From Hymenobacter sp. GOD-10R (GTDB taxonomy: Bacteria > Bacteroidota > Bacteroidia > Cytophagales > Hymenobacteraceae), in assembly GCF_035609205.1 (NCBI RefSeq), contig NZ_CP141187.1:93978-157977 (forward strand): a stretch of DNA of 64,000 nucleotides. The letters are read 5' to 3'. Position numbers and translations under genes: made by a program. The notes under the pieces were generated by a model. That model did not search any database. It was not told where the DNA came from and saw only the letters and a program-made list of their open reading frames with translations. This document shows positions 8,093 to 17,181 of this stretch, in pieces. The first letter of the stretch is position 1; every line of letters begins with the position of its first letter.

Positions 8093-9004
8093 CTAACCTA
8101 CCTGCTGACCTTCTCGGTAGTCAGTAGGAGTCAGTCCCATGTGTTTCCGGAAGAACTTGGCGAAGTAGTTGGGGTACTTAAAGTGGAGCAGGTAGGCAAT
8201 TTCTGACACCGAGTAGTTGGTGTAGATCAGATATTTACGTGCTTCATCCAGGATATGCTCCTGCACCAACAAACTGGCCGACTGACCGGCTACCTCCTGG
8301 CAGATGCGGTTCAGGTGCCCAGGAGTAATGGCTAGTTCGCCGGCGAACTGGGCCACGCCGTGGGTGGTTCCTGCCTGCCGGACCCGCTGCTGAAATTGCC
8401 GAAAGTACCGGAGTGCTTGGGTATTGGGCGTGACGCCCATGACTTCATGTTGCTGCCAGATTCGGAACAGGACCAGAAACAATCGTTGCAGACACACGCG
8501 CAGCATGAGCCGCTTTTCGGGCTGATTGTCAAATAGCTCCTGGTCAATTTCCTTCAGCAGCGTACCTACCCGGCCCGCCGAATACGGTTCTTCAAAGGAC
8601 GTTAGGCATTGGACCGCGCCGAGCAGAGGAGACAGCAGCGAACTGTTAGAGAATAAACTATCCACCAGTGCCTTAGATAAGGTCAGGATACGACCGGTGG
8701 CATTAGAGCTGTACCGAAAGCCATGCAGGGCATTGGGCGGAATCAGCAGGAGTACCGGGGCGGTCAGGTGACGTTGACGAGTGGCTTCTTGAAAGGTAAC
8801 GTGACCGGTTTCCACCAAAAATACCTGAAATAAGCGGGCATGTAGGTGGGGTTGGATGACCCAGTTGAAGCTTCGGCTGCGCGTCTCCAGTAGTTCGGAG
8901 AACAAGTACTCGGCATCAATCTGCGCCTGCGTTTGCCCATACAAGCCGTCGAATTGAGAGAAGCCCTTCACCCGAGGCGAATTGCTAGTACTAGTATTTT
9001 CCAT
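8093..9004 (-). CDS. AraC family transcriptional regulator
   Basis: 303-aa regulator. The N-terminal half looks like the AraC cupin sensor domain (FNWVIQPHLHARLFQVFLVE, with two histidines that could contact a ligand). The C-terminal 100 residues hold two helix-turn-helix motifs, ending with SVSEIAYLLHFKYPNYFAKF and the family-typical GLTPTDYR. It is transcribed toward the TonB receptor gene, 376 bp away, and follows the HupE/UreJ-like gene by 66 bp. A direct repeat in the gap before the receptor is its likely operator. It probably controls this cluster in response to the imported ligand or its shortage. Confidence 0.88.
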   Translation of the reverse strand: MENTSTSNSPRVKGFSQFDGLYGQTQAQIDAEYLFSELLETRSRSFNWVIQPHLHARLFQVFLVETGHVTFQEATRQRHLTAPVLLLIPPNALHGFRYSSNATGRILTLSKALVDSLFSNSSLLSPLLGAVQCLTSFEEPYSAGRVGTLLKEIDQELFDNQPEKRLMLRVCLQRLFLVLFRIWQQHEVMGVTPNTQALRYFRQFQQRVRQAGTTHGVAQFAGELAITPGHLNRICQEVAGQSASLLVQEHILDEARKYLIYTNYSVSEIAYLLHFKYPNYFAKFFRKHMGLTPTDYREGQQVG

Positions 9005-9070
9005 AGCTCCTGATATAAGGGTAGTCTAAATGCGACAGCGCGACATGCTGGCTGCCATAAGCACCTCGGC

Positions 9071-10390
9071 TTATCTGATGGCCGGGCGCGGGTTCCGACT
9101 GCGCCAGTAGCTGAACAGGGACCCGGCAGCCAAGGCCACCAACAGCCACGGCGCTAAGCTCGCTATGCCCCCCACGACGGTCGAGAAGGGGGTAGTGCTT
9201 AGCAGGGTCCGCTCAATAATCCACGCCAAGGCGGCCAGGGCAGCGCAGAGCGCCCCACCAACGCGCACTGCTTTGTAGGTGGGGGTGCGGCTCAGCAGTA
9301 GTAGCCAGGGAATGGTCAGCGTGATGACACCCAGCTGCATCAGTTCAATGCCTAGGTTGAAGCCTAGGATGCTCAGGGCCATGGGTCCAGCCTCCAGCCG
9401 CAGGTTCGCCAGCGTACTGGCGAACGCCAGTCCGTGCACTAAACCAAAGCCGGCGGCCACCCACGCCTCCCGTCCCGGAAACAGGGGCCGCATGGCGTGT
9501 ACTGCCGACACCAGAATAGACACGGCGATGAGCACTTCCACGGGTTGACTCGGCAGCCGCACCCAGCCCAGCGCGCCCAGCAGCAGGGTAAGCGAGTGGC
9601 CGAGGGTAAAGGCCGTGACGATCAGCAACAACCGCCGGATACTATAACGTACCCCGCCAAACCGGCTCCACCGCCGCCCCTTAACCAACAATGGCGCCGG
9701 CAGCAGCAACACCAGCAAGAACAGCAGGTGGTCGGTGCCTTCGGCAATGTGGCGGATGCCTAGCTGCACCATCGCTCGAAAACCGGTCCAGACGCTGCCC
9801 TCCTCTAGGTTGATGGACAAGGGATGAATAAGGTTGTTGACCACATCCAGCTCGATGACGCCCACCTGCGCTGCCGCCGTGTCGGCCACCTGCCCCCGCG
9901 CCCAGTCCTGCCGCACCGACACCAGAATTTTGTGCGTGACGACCTGGTGGATAACAGCGTCGTAGCGGAAGATGAACCGCCGCACGTTCGCCCGAATCGG
10001 GGGCACCAGTCGCACCTGCGCCGTCAACTCACGGTAGGGACCGTTGATCGGGTTCTGCGTCTCGTGCACCGTTAGCGTTCCGACGGTCACAGCCCAGGGT
10101 CGCCCATCGGGGCTTTCGGGGTGAATGTGCTGGGCCAGGTAGGCGCGCAAGGCGGGCCCTAGGCGCTCTATTAGTCGAGCAGAGGAGTCATTTACGGCAT
10201 GACCCCAGGCCGCCTGCAACTCGTTGAGGGGTACCTGCACCTCCGCGTCCATGCGGTCGGCGTGCACCGTGAGCAGCACCACCGACGTCGGCATGGGGTG
10301 AGCAACGACAACGGGAATACGGCCGAGGCTGACGAGTAGAAGCAGAAGCGCCAGTGGTAAACGGCCGAGGCGGGTAATAGGCAAGTTCAT
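9071..10390 (-). CDS. HupE/UreJ-type membrane protein
   Basis: 439-aa protein. It has an N-terminal signal or anchor helix, an extracytoplasmic domain of about 170 residues, then six or seven membrane helices. The helical half contains the family signature GIRHIAEGTDHLLFLLVLL and FTLGHSLTLL, with His and Asp placed inside helices, typical of the HupE/UreJ group (putative nickel/cobalt permeases and accessory proteins). The C-terminus is RSRNPRPAIR. A TTG one codon earlier could also start; the ATG at 10390 is preferred. The DUF3500 gene upstream ends 18 bp away, so the two are almost certainly one transcript. A metal transport role is a family-based inference. Confidence 0.82.
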   Translation of the reverse strand: MNLPITRLGRLPLALLLLLVSLGRIPVVVAHPMPTSVVLLTVHADRMDAEVQVPLNELQAAWGHAVNDSSARLIERLGPALRAYLAQHIHPESPDGRPWAVTVGTLTVHETQNPINGPYRELTAQVRLVPPIRANVRRFIFRYDAVIHQVVTHKILVSVRQDWARGQVADTAAAQVGVIELDVVNNLIHPLSINLEEGSVWTGFRAMVQLGIRHIAEGTDHLLFLLVLLLPAPLLVKGRRWSRFGGVRYSIRRLLLIVTAFTLGHSLTLLLGALGWVRLPSQPVEVLIAVSILVSAVHAMRPLFPGREAWVAAGFGLVHGLAFASTLANLRLEAGPMALSILGFNLGIELMQLGVITLTIPWLLLLSRTPTYKAVRVGGALCAALAALAWIIERTLLSTTPFSTVVGGIASLAPWLLVALAAGSLFSYWRSRNPRPAIR

Positions 10391-10408
10391 CAAGTCGAAT
10401 GGATTTGG

Positions 10409-11506
10409 TTAGTTTCCCCCGTAATCACTGGTCCGGTCGCGCCAGACCGAGTGCGGATGAATAGTGCCGGGGAAATCGCGGCTGGGCTGAGCCGAATACT
10501 CCAGCCAGATATTCGGCCCATCCAAGCGTATGTAGTCGTTCGCCTGGCTCATCGTGCCACTTCCCACATACGCGAGGTAGGTATCGGCTAATTCGGCGGT
10601 GTACTTGGCCAAGACGGGAGCGGCAGTGGCCGGGTCCAGGTCATTAACGTACCGTTTCACGGCACCTATCGCTAACTGTTGCTGCGTAGCGCTCAACTCA
10701 CCCAGACGCAAGCCCTGCCGGGTGGCCGGGAAATGTCCGTCCCGGCCCGGCCCGAGCAGGACATCCCGGAACGAGGACGAAAGTTTAGCGGTCGACTGTT
10801 CTTGACTGCTCAGGCTACCCAGCAGCGCTGCAAACGCCTGCCGCTCCTGCTCCATGGGCTGATAGGCTTTGCCGTTGGCGATTACGGCCGTCATCGGCTC
10901 CACGCCTCGAAACGAAGGCGTTACCCCCGCAATGTTGCCACGCTTGTACGTATTGGCGAAGGCGTAGTGGTGCCCACCGTACTGCAATTCCCACAACCCG
11001 GTGAGGCTAGGGGTACCCAACAAAGCAAGGTAGAAATTGCCCGCGCCGAAGGTATCAGTCTGTTGGGTCGCCTCTCCTAAGTACGTATCAGCGGCTAGTC
11101 CACCTTCTAACTCCTCATAGCCTTCATTAGGCACGCCTTGAACCAGCACAGCGGCCATCAGAGCTTTCGCCGCTACAAGTTGAGTCGCATTGAGTGAACC
11201 GAAATTCAGGCCTACCCGCTGGGGCCGGGAGAAAGCCTGCGGAAAGTTCGACCATCTGACAGCATCAGCTTTCGAATACGGCCGTTGTACTGCGGCTAGC
11301 TGGCTGGGTGTAAGGGTAGCTTTGAACGCCTCCGTCAGGCAAATTACCCGGTTTAATCCTTTCGCCGAGGAGCAGTCGGTCGCTACTAGCCCGGATAGCA
11401 GGCTATTCGCCGGGCGCTGTGCCGGCTCCCGAACCTGACTTGGCAGGGTGAAAAGGGCAGGTAACAGCAACAATCCGGTACTACATAAAAGCGCAGGATA
11501 CTTCAT
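10409..11506 (-). CDS. DUF3500 domain protein without sorting domain
   Basis: 365-aa secreted protein with a hydrophobic leader and the complete DUF3500 core. It has GGHHYAFANTY, RLDGPNIWLEY, IHPHSVWRDRTSDYGGN and then a stop. Unlike the two paralogues at 1979 and 3956 it has no type IX sorting domain, so it should stay in the periplasm or be released another way. It lies 18 bp before the HupE/UreJ-like gene and 140 bp after the di-haem peroxidase gene. This order suggests that the periplasmic DUF3500 protein works with those two membrane and redox components. Confidence 0.87.
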   Translation of the reverse strand: MKYPALLCSTGLLLLPALFTLPSQVREPAQRPANSLLSGLVATDCSSAKGLNRVICLTEAFKATLTPSQLAAVQRPYSKADAVRWSNFPQAFSRPQRVGLNFGSLNATQLVAAKALMAAVLVQGVPNEGYEELEGGLAADTYLGEATQQTDTFGAGNFYLALLGTPSLTGLWELQYGGHHYAFANTYKRGNIAGVTPSFRGVEPMTAVIANGKAYQPMEQERQAFAALLGSLSSQEQSTAKLSSSFRDVLLGPGRDGHFPATRQGLRLGELSATQQQLAIGAVKRYVNDLDPATAAPVLAKYTAELADTYLAYVGSGTMSQANDYIRLDGPNIWLEYSAQPSRDFPGTIHPHSVWRDRTSDYGGN

Positions 11507-11646
11507 GGTATGGACCTCTTCAGTATAAATTGTTAGCTGCCCGAAAAGCGACTAATGGTATAACGATGCTCTACGTGGTGAGTTCGGCGTACTCATCGAC
11601 CACTTACCGGACGTTCAAGGCCTTAGGGTGAATAAGCACGGGCGGC

Positions 11647-12816
11647 TTACCGGATGTTGCCGCCCACAGACAGCCCACTCGGCACGGTGGTGGGCACGGT
11701 GCGGTCGTAGCTCTGAGCCGTGAGGGTATTAAGAAAGGCCACAATGGCTTGGGTATTTTGCACCCGTCCTGGTAGCAATGGGTCAAGCTGGCGAGCAGCC
11801 ACATGCGGGTTTTGCGGGGCACGGCCGCCGTTGCGTCCCCCCTGATCGTAGAAATTGACGACATCCTGCAGGGTAGCAAGCATGCCGTTGTGCATGTAAG
11901 GAGCGGTCAGGGCCACGTTGCGCAGGCTTGGGGTACGGAAAGCATACGTGCCGTTCACGCCGGAGTCGGACGTGGCCAACTTAGGGTTATCGGCGATGCC
12001 GAGCACGTGGGGCAGGTAGTCGCTGAGCATGGGCCCGCTGTGGCACTTGTTACAGCCGGTCGCCACGAAGGCGTTCAGGCCCTGGACCTGCTGGGCCGTC
12101 AGGGCGCTGGTGTTGCCGCGCAGATACTCGTCGTACGGTGCATCCGTGGTCACCAAGGTGCGCTCAAAAGCCGCGATGGCTTTGCCCAGGTTCGTTGAGG
12201 TAACGGGCGTGGACTCAGCAAAAGCCTGCTGAAACAAGGTTACGTAGGCCGGAATGTGGCGCAGGCGGGCCACGACCGAGTCGAGGGCGGCGGCTTCGGG
12301 GTAGCGGCCACTGCGCATTTCCTCTAAGGTAACAATCGGCAGTAGCGCCTGGGCCTCGAGCGACTGCGCCCGGTTGTCCCAGAACATGGGAGCCGTAAAG
12401 GCGTTGAAGCTCCCATCGGCGGCCATGCCATTGTAGGCCGTGTTGAGCACGGTGGTGCAGTTGCGCTGCGTGAAGGGAATCGTATTGGGCGTGAGAAAGC
12501 GCCGGGTACTGCCTAGCCCTTGGCCATTGACGCCAATGGATAAGTCCAGCCCGTCGGCGTAGGCCTTGCTCGGATGGTGGCAGGTAGCGCAGCTCACGTC
12601 GCGGCCGCCGGAAAGGATGGGGTCCCAGAACAAAGCACGGCCCAGCGCTATCTGAGCCGTGCTGCTAGGGTTACCGGCTGGAGCAGGTACGGCCGCTGGC
12701 AGGGTTGTTAAGTTGTTAGTGGGCGTAGCGTCCTGCTTTTGACAAGCCACGGCCAACAGCCACACCGCCGCTGAGAGCATCAGCATTGCACGGGAAAAGA
12801 AAGGATTAGTAGTCAT
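11647..12816 (-). CDS. Di-haem cytochrome c peroxidase family lipoprotein (MauG/CcpA type)
   Basis: 389-aa protein with two haem c sites, CATCH at about residue 76 and CNKCH at about 255, in the usual layout of bacterial di-haem peroxidases. The leader ends LAVACQKQ, a lipobox, so it should be anchored in a membrane facing the periplasm. The family reduces hydrogen peroxide or, in MauG and MbnH relatives, oxidises a partner protein. It is the first gene of the minus-strand run that continues with DUF3500, HupE/UreJ and AraC genes. This setting makes a dedicated oxidation task within that system more likely than general peroxide defence (inference). Confidence 0.9.
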   Translation of the reverse strand: MTTNPFFSRAMLMLSAAVWLLAVACQKQDATPTNNLTTLPAAVPAPAGNPSSTAQIALGRALFWDPILSGGRDVSCATCHHPSKAYADGLDLSIGVNGQGLGSTRRFLTPNTIPFTQRNCTTVLNTAYNGMAADGSFNAFTAPMFWDNRAQSLEAQALLPIVTLEEMRSGRYPEAAALDSVVARLRHIPAYVTLFQQAFAESTPVTSTNLGKAIAAFERTLVTTDAPYDEYLRGNTSALTAQQVQGLNAFVATGCNKCHSGPMLSDYLPHVLGIADNPKLATSDSGVNGTYAFRTPSLRNVALTAPYMHNGMLATLQDVVNFYDQGGRNGGRAPQNPHVAARQLDPLLPGRVQNTQAIVAFLNTLTAQSYDRTVPTTVPSGLSVGGNIR

Positions 12817-13437
12817 TAGTAATGCAGAACACAGAAAGAAGAGGGCGTGGTAGGTGGGGGAAGCTTACCAAAGTTGCTTGGCCTCCTTTTAAACTTTGGG
12901 CATAATCGGCTACTTTCCCTTATTCATCGACTGTTTGGCAAACTACCTAGCTTCAATAGCGTGACGCGCCAGCGTACAGTCGGGCTTATTACTAGCTTAC
13001 TACATAGTAGAGTATATTTCTTGTTGAAGCCCTTATTTGGCAAGCCTTAACCACTGTGCCGCGTATTCAATCTCTGAGAGTAGGGAGCTGCTCGAACGAA
13101 GCAGCTAGAAGTAGAGAAGAAAGTAGGCTACTATGCATAGGAAGGAGGAGTTAAGTGGTGCTAACTAATAGAAGGATACTTAAAGCGCTGCGTACCCCTA
13201 CTCGCGCCCGCTTTTTTTTGCAGAGGACAAGCGTCGGCACCGAACGGACCATTCCCGCTCCGTATGCTTTTACTAGCTTACTGGCCGTATCCTGTGACTC
13301 CAAGCTCAAGTCGCCTAGTAGTAGGCAAAGCCAACATTTCTCCTGTCAGGAAACTTCGCACCTTTGGTTCCAGTTAGGTGCGGCAATGTGCCGGTTTGAA
13401 CCTGTTAAGCGGTGCATGCAGTGGGCAACCTCTTTCT
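12817..13437. other. Divergent intergenic region
   Basis: About 620 bp between the minus-strand peroxidase gene and the plus-strand sigma factor gene. It must carry both promoters. One short plus-strand frame at 12847-13050 is possible but has no recognisable features. No clear inverted repeat or operator was found. Confidence 0.5.
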
Positions 13438-14190
13438 ATGGCGAAGTTCGATGATACGGCGCTCGATGCGCACTTAAGGCAGCTACACCAGACCGACGCG
13501 AAAGCTTTTCTAGAGCAGCTGTTCAAGACGTTTTATGCTCCCTTGGGGAGCCTAGTTTACCGTGTAGTGCCTGACCGGGCAGTGGTGGAAGATATTCTAC
13601 AAGACGTGTTTTTGCGGGTCTGGCAGGGGCTAGCCACGCAACCGGTCATTGACTCGCACCGGGCTTATCTCACGCGTATGGCCTTGAATGCCGCTCTCCG
13701 CTACCAGCAGCGCTCCCAGCGTCAGGTGGCGTGGGACGATGCGCCGCTGACGCAGCCGCCCCTGGCCGCCGATGCCTTGGATGAGTTGCACGCGACCGAT
13801 GCGGCGGAAGCAGTAGTGGCGGCGCTCGACCGCTTGCCACCGCAGTGTCGCCTGATATTTGAGTTGAGTCGCTATGAGGAAATGAGCTACCAGCAGATAG
13901 CCGACAGCTTGGAAATCTCGCCGAAAACTGTCGAAAACCAAATGGGAAAGGCTTTGCGCATCTTGCGCCGCGAATTGGCGGGTATTCTCAAAAATCTGTA
14001 CGGACTACTATTCTGGCTAGCGGCTTGGCGACTGCTACCCGCCACTGCTGGGACACTCTTAACACCGGGTTGCACCGTCCCTAGTAATTATTTTTGGAAC
14101 TTGCGTGGGGGTAGTGAGCCAGCTGGGTATCCTTTATCTAACCTGCTGCCACTTCGCGCCGGCCGTTTTACTGATGCTTCACAATTCTGA
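13438..14190 (+). CDS. ECF-type RNA polymerase sigma-70 factor
   Basis: 250-aa sigma factor. Region 2 lies at about residues 25-90 (VVEDILQDVFLRVWQ) and region 4 at about 130-185 (LDRLPPQCRLIFELSRYEEM, then a helix-turn-helix with QQIADSLEISPKTVENQM). The frame is open further 5', but ATG 13438 begins a normal N-terminus. About 60 residues past region 4 form an extra hydrophobic tail, unusual for the family, which overlaps the start of the next gene. The FecR-like gene starts 17 bp inside this one, so the pair is translationally coupled. It should direct transcription of genes controlled by that anti-sigma factor. Confidence 0.88.
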   Translation: MAKFDDTALDAHLRQLHQTDAKAFLEQLFKTFYAPLGSLVYRVVPDRAVVEDILQDVFLRVWQGLATQPVIDSHRAYLTRMALNAALRYQQRSQRQVAWDDAPLTQPPLAADALDELHATDAAEAVVAALDRLPPQCRLIFELSRYEEMSYQQIADSLEISPKTVENQMGKALRILRRELAGILKNLYGLLFWLAAWRLLPATAGTLLTPGCTVPSNYFWNLRGGSEPAGYPLSNLLPLRAGRFTDASQF

Positions 14191-15340
14191 CCCTTCCGAC
14201 GCTCCTTGGAACCTGCTGGCCCGGCACTTGGCCGCCGAAGCAACGCCGGCTGAACGTTTGGCGTTACGCGAGTGGGTGCAGGCCGACCCGACACACCTGC
14301 AAATCCTGACCACGGTTACGCGGGCCTGGGAACGGGCCGGCGAAGCCGCAACCGCACCGGTGCTATTCTCGCCGGCGGATGTGGAAGCCGCCTGGCTACG
14401 CTTACGTCCACTCGTAGATGCCCATCCATTAGCCGCTGCGCGGGTTTCGGAGCAGGCGCCAGTACCGGTAGTACGCCTGCCCTGGGCCACCCGACACCGG
14501 GCTTCGCGCTGGCAGCTAGCGGCTGGGCTGGTGCTGCTGTTGGGCGTAGGCTACGCAGCAGCTCGGACTTGGCTCTTCAGGCTCCCGCAAACGGTGGTGA
14601 CCTACACCAATACGGACCAGCGGCAACAGGTGCGCTTGCCTGATGGCAGCACGGTCTGGCTGAACGCCCGCTCGCGGTTGCAGTACATGGGAAGAGAGGG
14701 CGCCTCAGCACAGGGCGTACGGGCGGTGCAACTCACGGGAGAGGCCTACTTTAACGTGGTACCTGACCCGATCCGGCCCTTTGTGGTGAATACTACCGCG
14801 GCCCGTGTACGGGTAATCGGCACGGCCTTCAACGTGCGCGCCTACGCTGCGGAAGATTCGGTAGAAGTGAGTGTGACCCATGGCCAGGTATGGCTGACGC
14901 ACCTGATCGTGCCCGATAGCGTGTTGCTCACGGCAGGCACCCGTGCCGCCCTGCGCGCGGCCGACGCCCCCGGCCGGGTATCCGCGCGGCTGCGCAGCAG
15001 TCCGGCGGCTGATCCTAATTTCCGAGCTTGGCAAAGCGATACCTTGCGCTTTGCGGATGCGTCAGTGACCCAGGTAACACGTACGCTACACGCGATGTTC
15101 GGAACGGATGTACTGCTAGGCAGCCCCGATCTAGGACAGTGCCGCTTCACGGGGACCTTCGTCCGCCCGCAACCGAGCCAGGTATTAGCAGTGCTCGCTG
15201 CCGCTACGGCAAGCCGCCTTTCTTCCAATGGGCACGGCGGTTATCAGTTGCAGGGTCCGGGGTGCACGTTGCCTACTCCCGCGTCCCATGCCTCACAGGC
15301 CTCAGATGCGGAGTCAACCCCGCGTGCTCCCCGGCCGTGA
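14174..15340 (+). CDS. FecR family anti-sigma factor
   Basis: 388-aa inner-membrane regulator. It has an N-terminal cytoplasmic segment (DUF4880-like, WNLLARHLAAEATPAERLAL), one membrane helix at about 130-150, then a periplasmic FecR domain with LPDGSTVWLNARSRLQY, GEAYFNVVPDPIRPFVV and VRVIGTAFNVRAY. The C-terminal part (FADASVTQVTRTLHAMFGTD) is the typical DUF4974 region. It holds the upstream sigma factor inactive until signalled from the outer membrane. ATG 14174 overlaps the end of the sigma gene and is preferred over an earlier GTG/TTG. The next gene begins 32 bp after its stop. Confidence 0.9.
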   Translation: MLHNSDPSDAPWNLLARHLAAEATPAERLALREWVQADPTHLQILTTVTRAWERAGEAATAPVLFSPADVEAAWLRLRPLVDAHPLAAARVSEQAPVPVVRLPWATRHRASRWQLAAGLVLLLGVGYAAARTWLFRLPQTVVTYTNTDQRQQVRLPDGSTVWLNARSRLQYMGREGASAQGVRAVQLTGEAYFNVVPDPIRPFVVNTTAARVRVIGTAFNVRAYAAEDSVEVSVTHGQVWLTHLIVPDSVLLTAGTRAALRAADAPGRVSARLRSSPAADPNFRAWQSDTLRFADASVTQVTRTLHAMFGTDVLLGSPDLGQCRFTGTFVRPQPSQVLAVLAAATASRLSSNGHGGYQLQGPGCTLPTPASHASQASDAESTPRAPRP

Positions 15341-15372
15341 GAAGGCACAGCGGTCGTGCGGTGGCTTGGTGG

Positions 15373-16830
15373 ATGGACCTACTAAGGCTGGTCTTGTTGC
15401 TACTACCCCTGAAAATAGCGTGGGGACAGACCAGAGACCAAGTGCTGAATCGGCCTGTACAGCCCGCTCCAGGCCGTCGGTCCTTGGGCGCGGTACTGGC
15501 TGAACTGTCACGCCAAAGTCATCTGTCCTTGAGCTACAGCAGCTCGCTGGTGCCCCTAACGCACGCGTGCTACCTGCAGCCTGGCCCGCCGCGGCCCTTA
15601 AAAACAGTGCTACGCGAAGTGCTGGCAGCCGAGCACCTGTCGTATGGGGTGATCAACGGTCAGCTCGTTTTGTGGCCTGACCATGTAGTCGTACCGGCAA
15701 GTATGGTTGGGGCAAATAGCGCTACGGCGTTAGTTAAAGAGGCTACTAGGCCTCCTGCTTCACTTCCGCGAGCCGCCGCGCTAGGAAAGCGGGCTGGTGT
15801 AGCAGGCCAGCCACTAGGCCAGAGTACGCTGGCTCGGGAGTTGCAGGTACCCGAAGCTCCTCGTTCCGCAAAGCAAATCAGGGTAGCGATGGCTGCTCAG
15901 AATAGGGCGATGCAGCAGTCGCCGCTTGGTAGTACCGCAGCAAATCAGGAACTCTCTTCTCCGCGCAGCCAGGCAGAACGCCGGGTACCCTACAGTAGAC
16001 GCGCCGCTTCTCCTGCCGCCAAGCCGCTCACGGCCCAGGTAAGTCGCGTGGGCGCCCGTACGCGGCCGCTGTTAGGTGGTCGGATGCAAGCTGGGCAGAC
16101 TACGTCAGAGACGGCCCAGCCCCTAGCTCCCGCTGCCGCCCGGTTTACTGGTTTTCCTCAGCAATTGGCGCCAGCTCAGGGTCCGCTAACCAAGCTCGCA
16201 TCACGATCCGTTTCACTGGCATCTAGTAGTGAGTCAATTGAAGGGATACCGCCCGACCTGAAACTGGCGAAAGTTAGTTTCTCACCCATACTGCCCGCAG
16301 CAAACCCCGCGCTAAGAACCGATTCCGCAGCCAAGAAGTCGTCTGCATTCGGGGCGTGGTTGCGGCCTCTCTACCTGCATGGAGAAGCCTGGTGGAGCGA
16401 GACGCTACCGCTTAACGCGGCCATTAAGCTCGGGTGGCCCCGTATTCATCTTGTGCTAGGCGTCGCCGCTGGCCCGTTGGACCACCGCGGTAGCTGGGCC
16501 TGGGGCGGGGGGCTCGGTACCGTAGGCCACCCCAGAGGCCGCTTTACGCCTAGTCTCGATTTGCTGTATTGGGTAGTAGCGGGCGCGGATAAAAATAAAG
16601 CCGCGCAGGGCCAGCTCACGCAGTTGCGGCCGGCGCTGGCTTGGCAGTTTAAACGCGCTGGGCGCTGGCAGCTGGTGGGCGGGCCGACCCTCAACCTGGC
16701 CATGACTCACCGTGATGGCTTTCGTACCCGCCAATTGCTAGGCCAGGACCAATGGCTCTGGCTCGCCACAGATCGGGGACGGTCTAATGTTCGTCTGTGG
16801 CCGGGCGTGCAGGTGGGGTTACGCTTTTAG
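15373..16830 (+). CDS. STN-domain protein with outer-membrane-like C-terminus
   Basis: 485-aa protein with a signal peptide (MDLLRLVLLLLPLKIAWGQ). An STN (secretin/TonB short N-terminal) domain covers about 25-115, where SLGAVLAELSRQSHLSLSYS is seen. A long low-complexity linker rich in Ala, Ser, Arg and Gln follows. The last 150 residues are aromatic and glycine-rich, like a small beta-barrel or porin-like domain, ending VQVGLRF. In FecIR systems the STN domain passes the signal to FecR; here it belongs to a protein with no TonB plug or 22-strand receptor. The frame is open far upstream over fecR, so the ATG after the fecR stop was chosen. Confidence 0.7.
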   Translation: MDLLRLVLLLLPLKIAWGQTRDQVLNRPVQPAPGRRSLGAVLAELSRQSHLSLSYSSSLVPLTHACYLQPGPPRPLKTVLREVLAAEHLSYGVINGQLVLWPDHVVVPASMVGANSATALVKEATRPPASLPRAAALGKRAGVAGQPLGQSTLARELQVPEAPRSAKQIRVAMAAQNRAMQQSPLGSTAANQELSSPRSQAERRVPYSRRAASPAAKPLTAQVSRVGARTRPLLGGRMQAGQTTSETAQPLAPAAARFTGFPQQLAPAQGPLTKLASRSVSLASSSESIEGIPPDLKLAKVSFSPILPAANPALRTDSAAKKSSAFGAWLRPLYLHGEAWWSETLPLNAAIKLGWPRIHLVLGVAAGPLDHRGSWAWGGGLGTVGHPRGRFTPSLDLLYWVVAGADKNKAAQGQLTQLRPALAWQFKRAGRWQLVGGPTLNLAMTHRDGFRTRQLLGQDQWLWLATDRGRSNVRLWPGVQVGLRF

Positions 16831-16847
16831 GGGTTCTTGTTGCAAAT

Positions 16848-17039
16848 GGGCGGATTTACACGCTAAGCATTTAGTTGCCTGATTTTAAAGAACTTGCAAT
16901 TTGATTGAGTTTGCGGTATCACAAAGGAGTTCCTTTGTAATAGGCTGCTTACACCCCTTATACGCTTTGGAACCGACCTTTTTCGGTCTGTTTTTCGCTC
17001 ACCCTTTTTGATAACCGGGCTTAGCGTGTAAATCCGCCC
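16848..17039. mobile_element. 192-bp MITE-like element with 21-bp terminal inverted repeats
   Basis: Perfect 21-base inverted repeats (outer part GGGCGGATTTACACG) bound 192 bp with no open frame. The interior is AT-rich compared with the genes on either side. Size and ends fit a non-autonomous miniature transposable element. No clear target duplication is visible, and the parent transposase is not in the window. An extended terminator or regulatory hairpin is a less likely explanation, given the 150-bp interior. Confidence 0.55.
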
Positions 17040-17127
17040 TTTTGGAAGAAATACCCCTTTTAAGGCCGCAAAAGCTTCCCCGTGTTAGGAAGGTAGCTGT
17101 TGGTAGCTGGTTGCTACCGCGTAGGAA

Positions 17128-17160
17128 GACAAGCGTCCGACCACCGGCCGGACGCTTGTC
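17128..17160. terminator. Intrinsic terminator
   Basis: Arms GACAAGCGTCCG and CGGACGCTTGTC are perfectly complementary, with a 9-base loop. The hairpin is 21 bp beyond the stop of the minus-strand lipoprotein gene at 17182. Confidence 0.7.
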
Positions 17161-17181
17161 CAAGTGCCTGCGTACTTACCC

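Noticed and set aside
12847..13050. 67-codon frame upstream of the sigma factor
   Set aside because: Leu/Ser/Arg-rich with no motif, sits in a region that must hold promoters; not enough to call a gene.
15028..15372. 5' extension of the STN gene over fecR
   Set aside because: It overlaps the conserved end of fecR in another frame and has Arg/Ala/Cys-rich shadow composition; a normal signal peptide begins at 15373.
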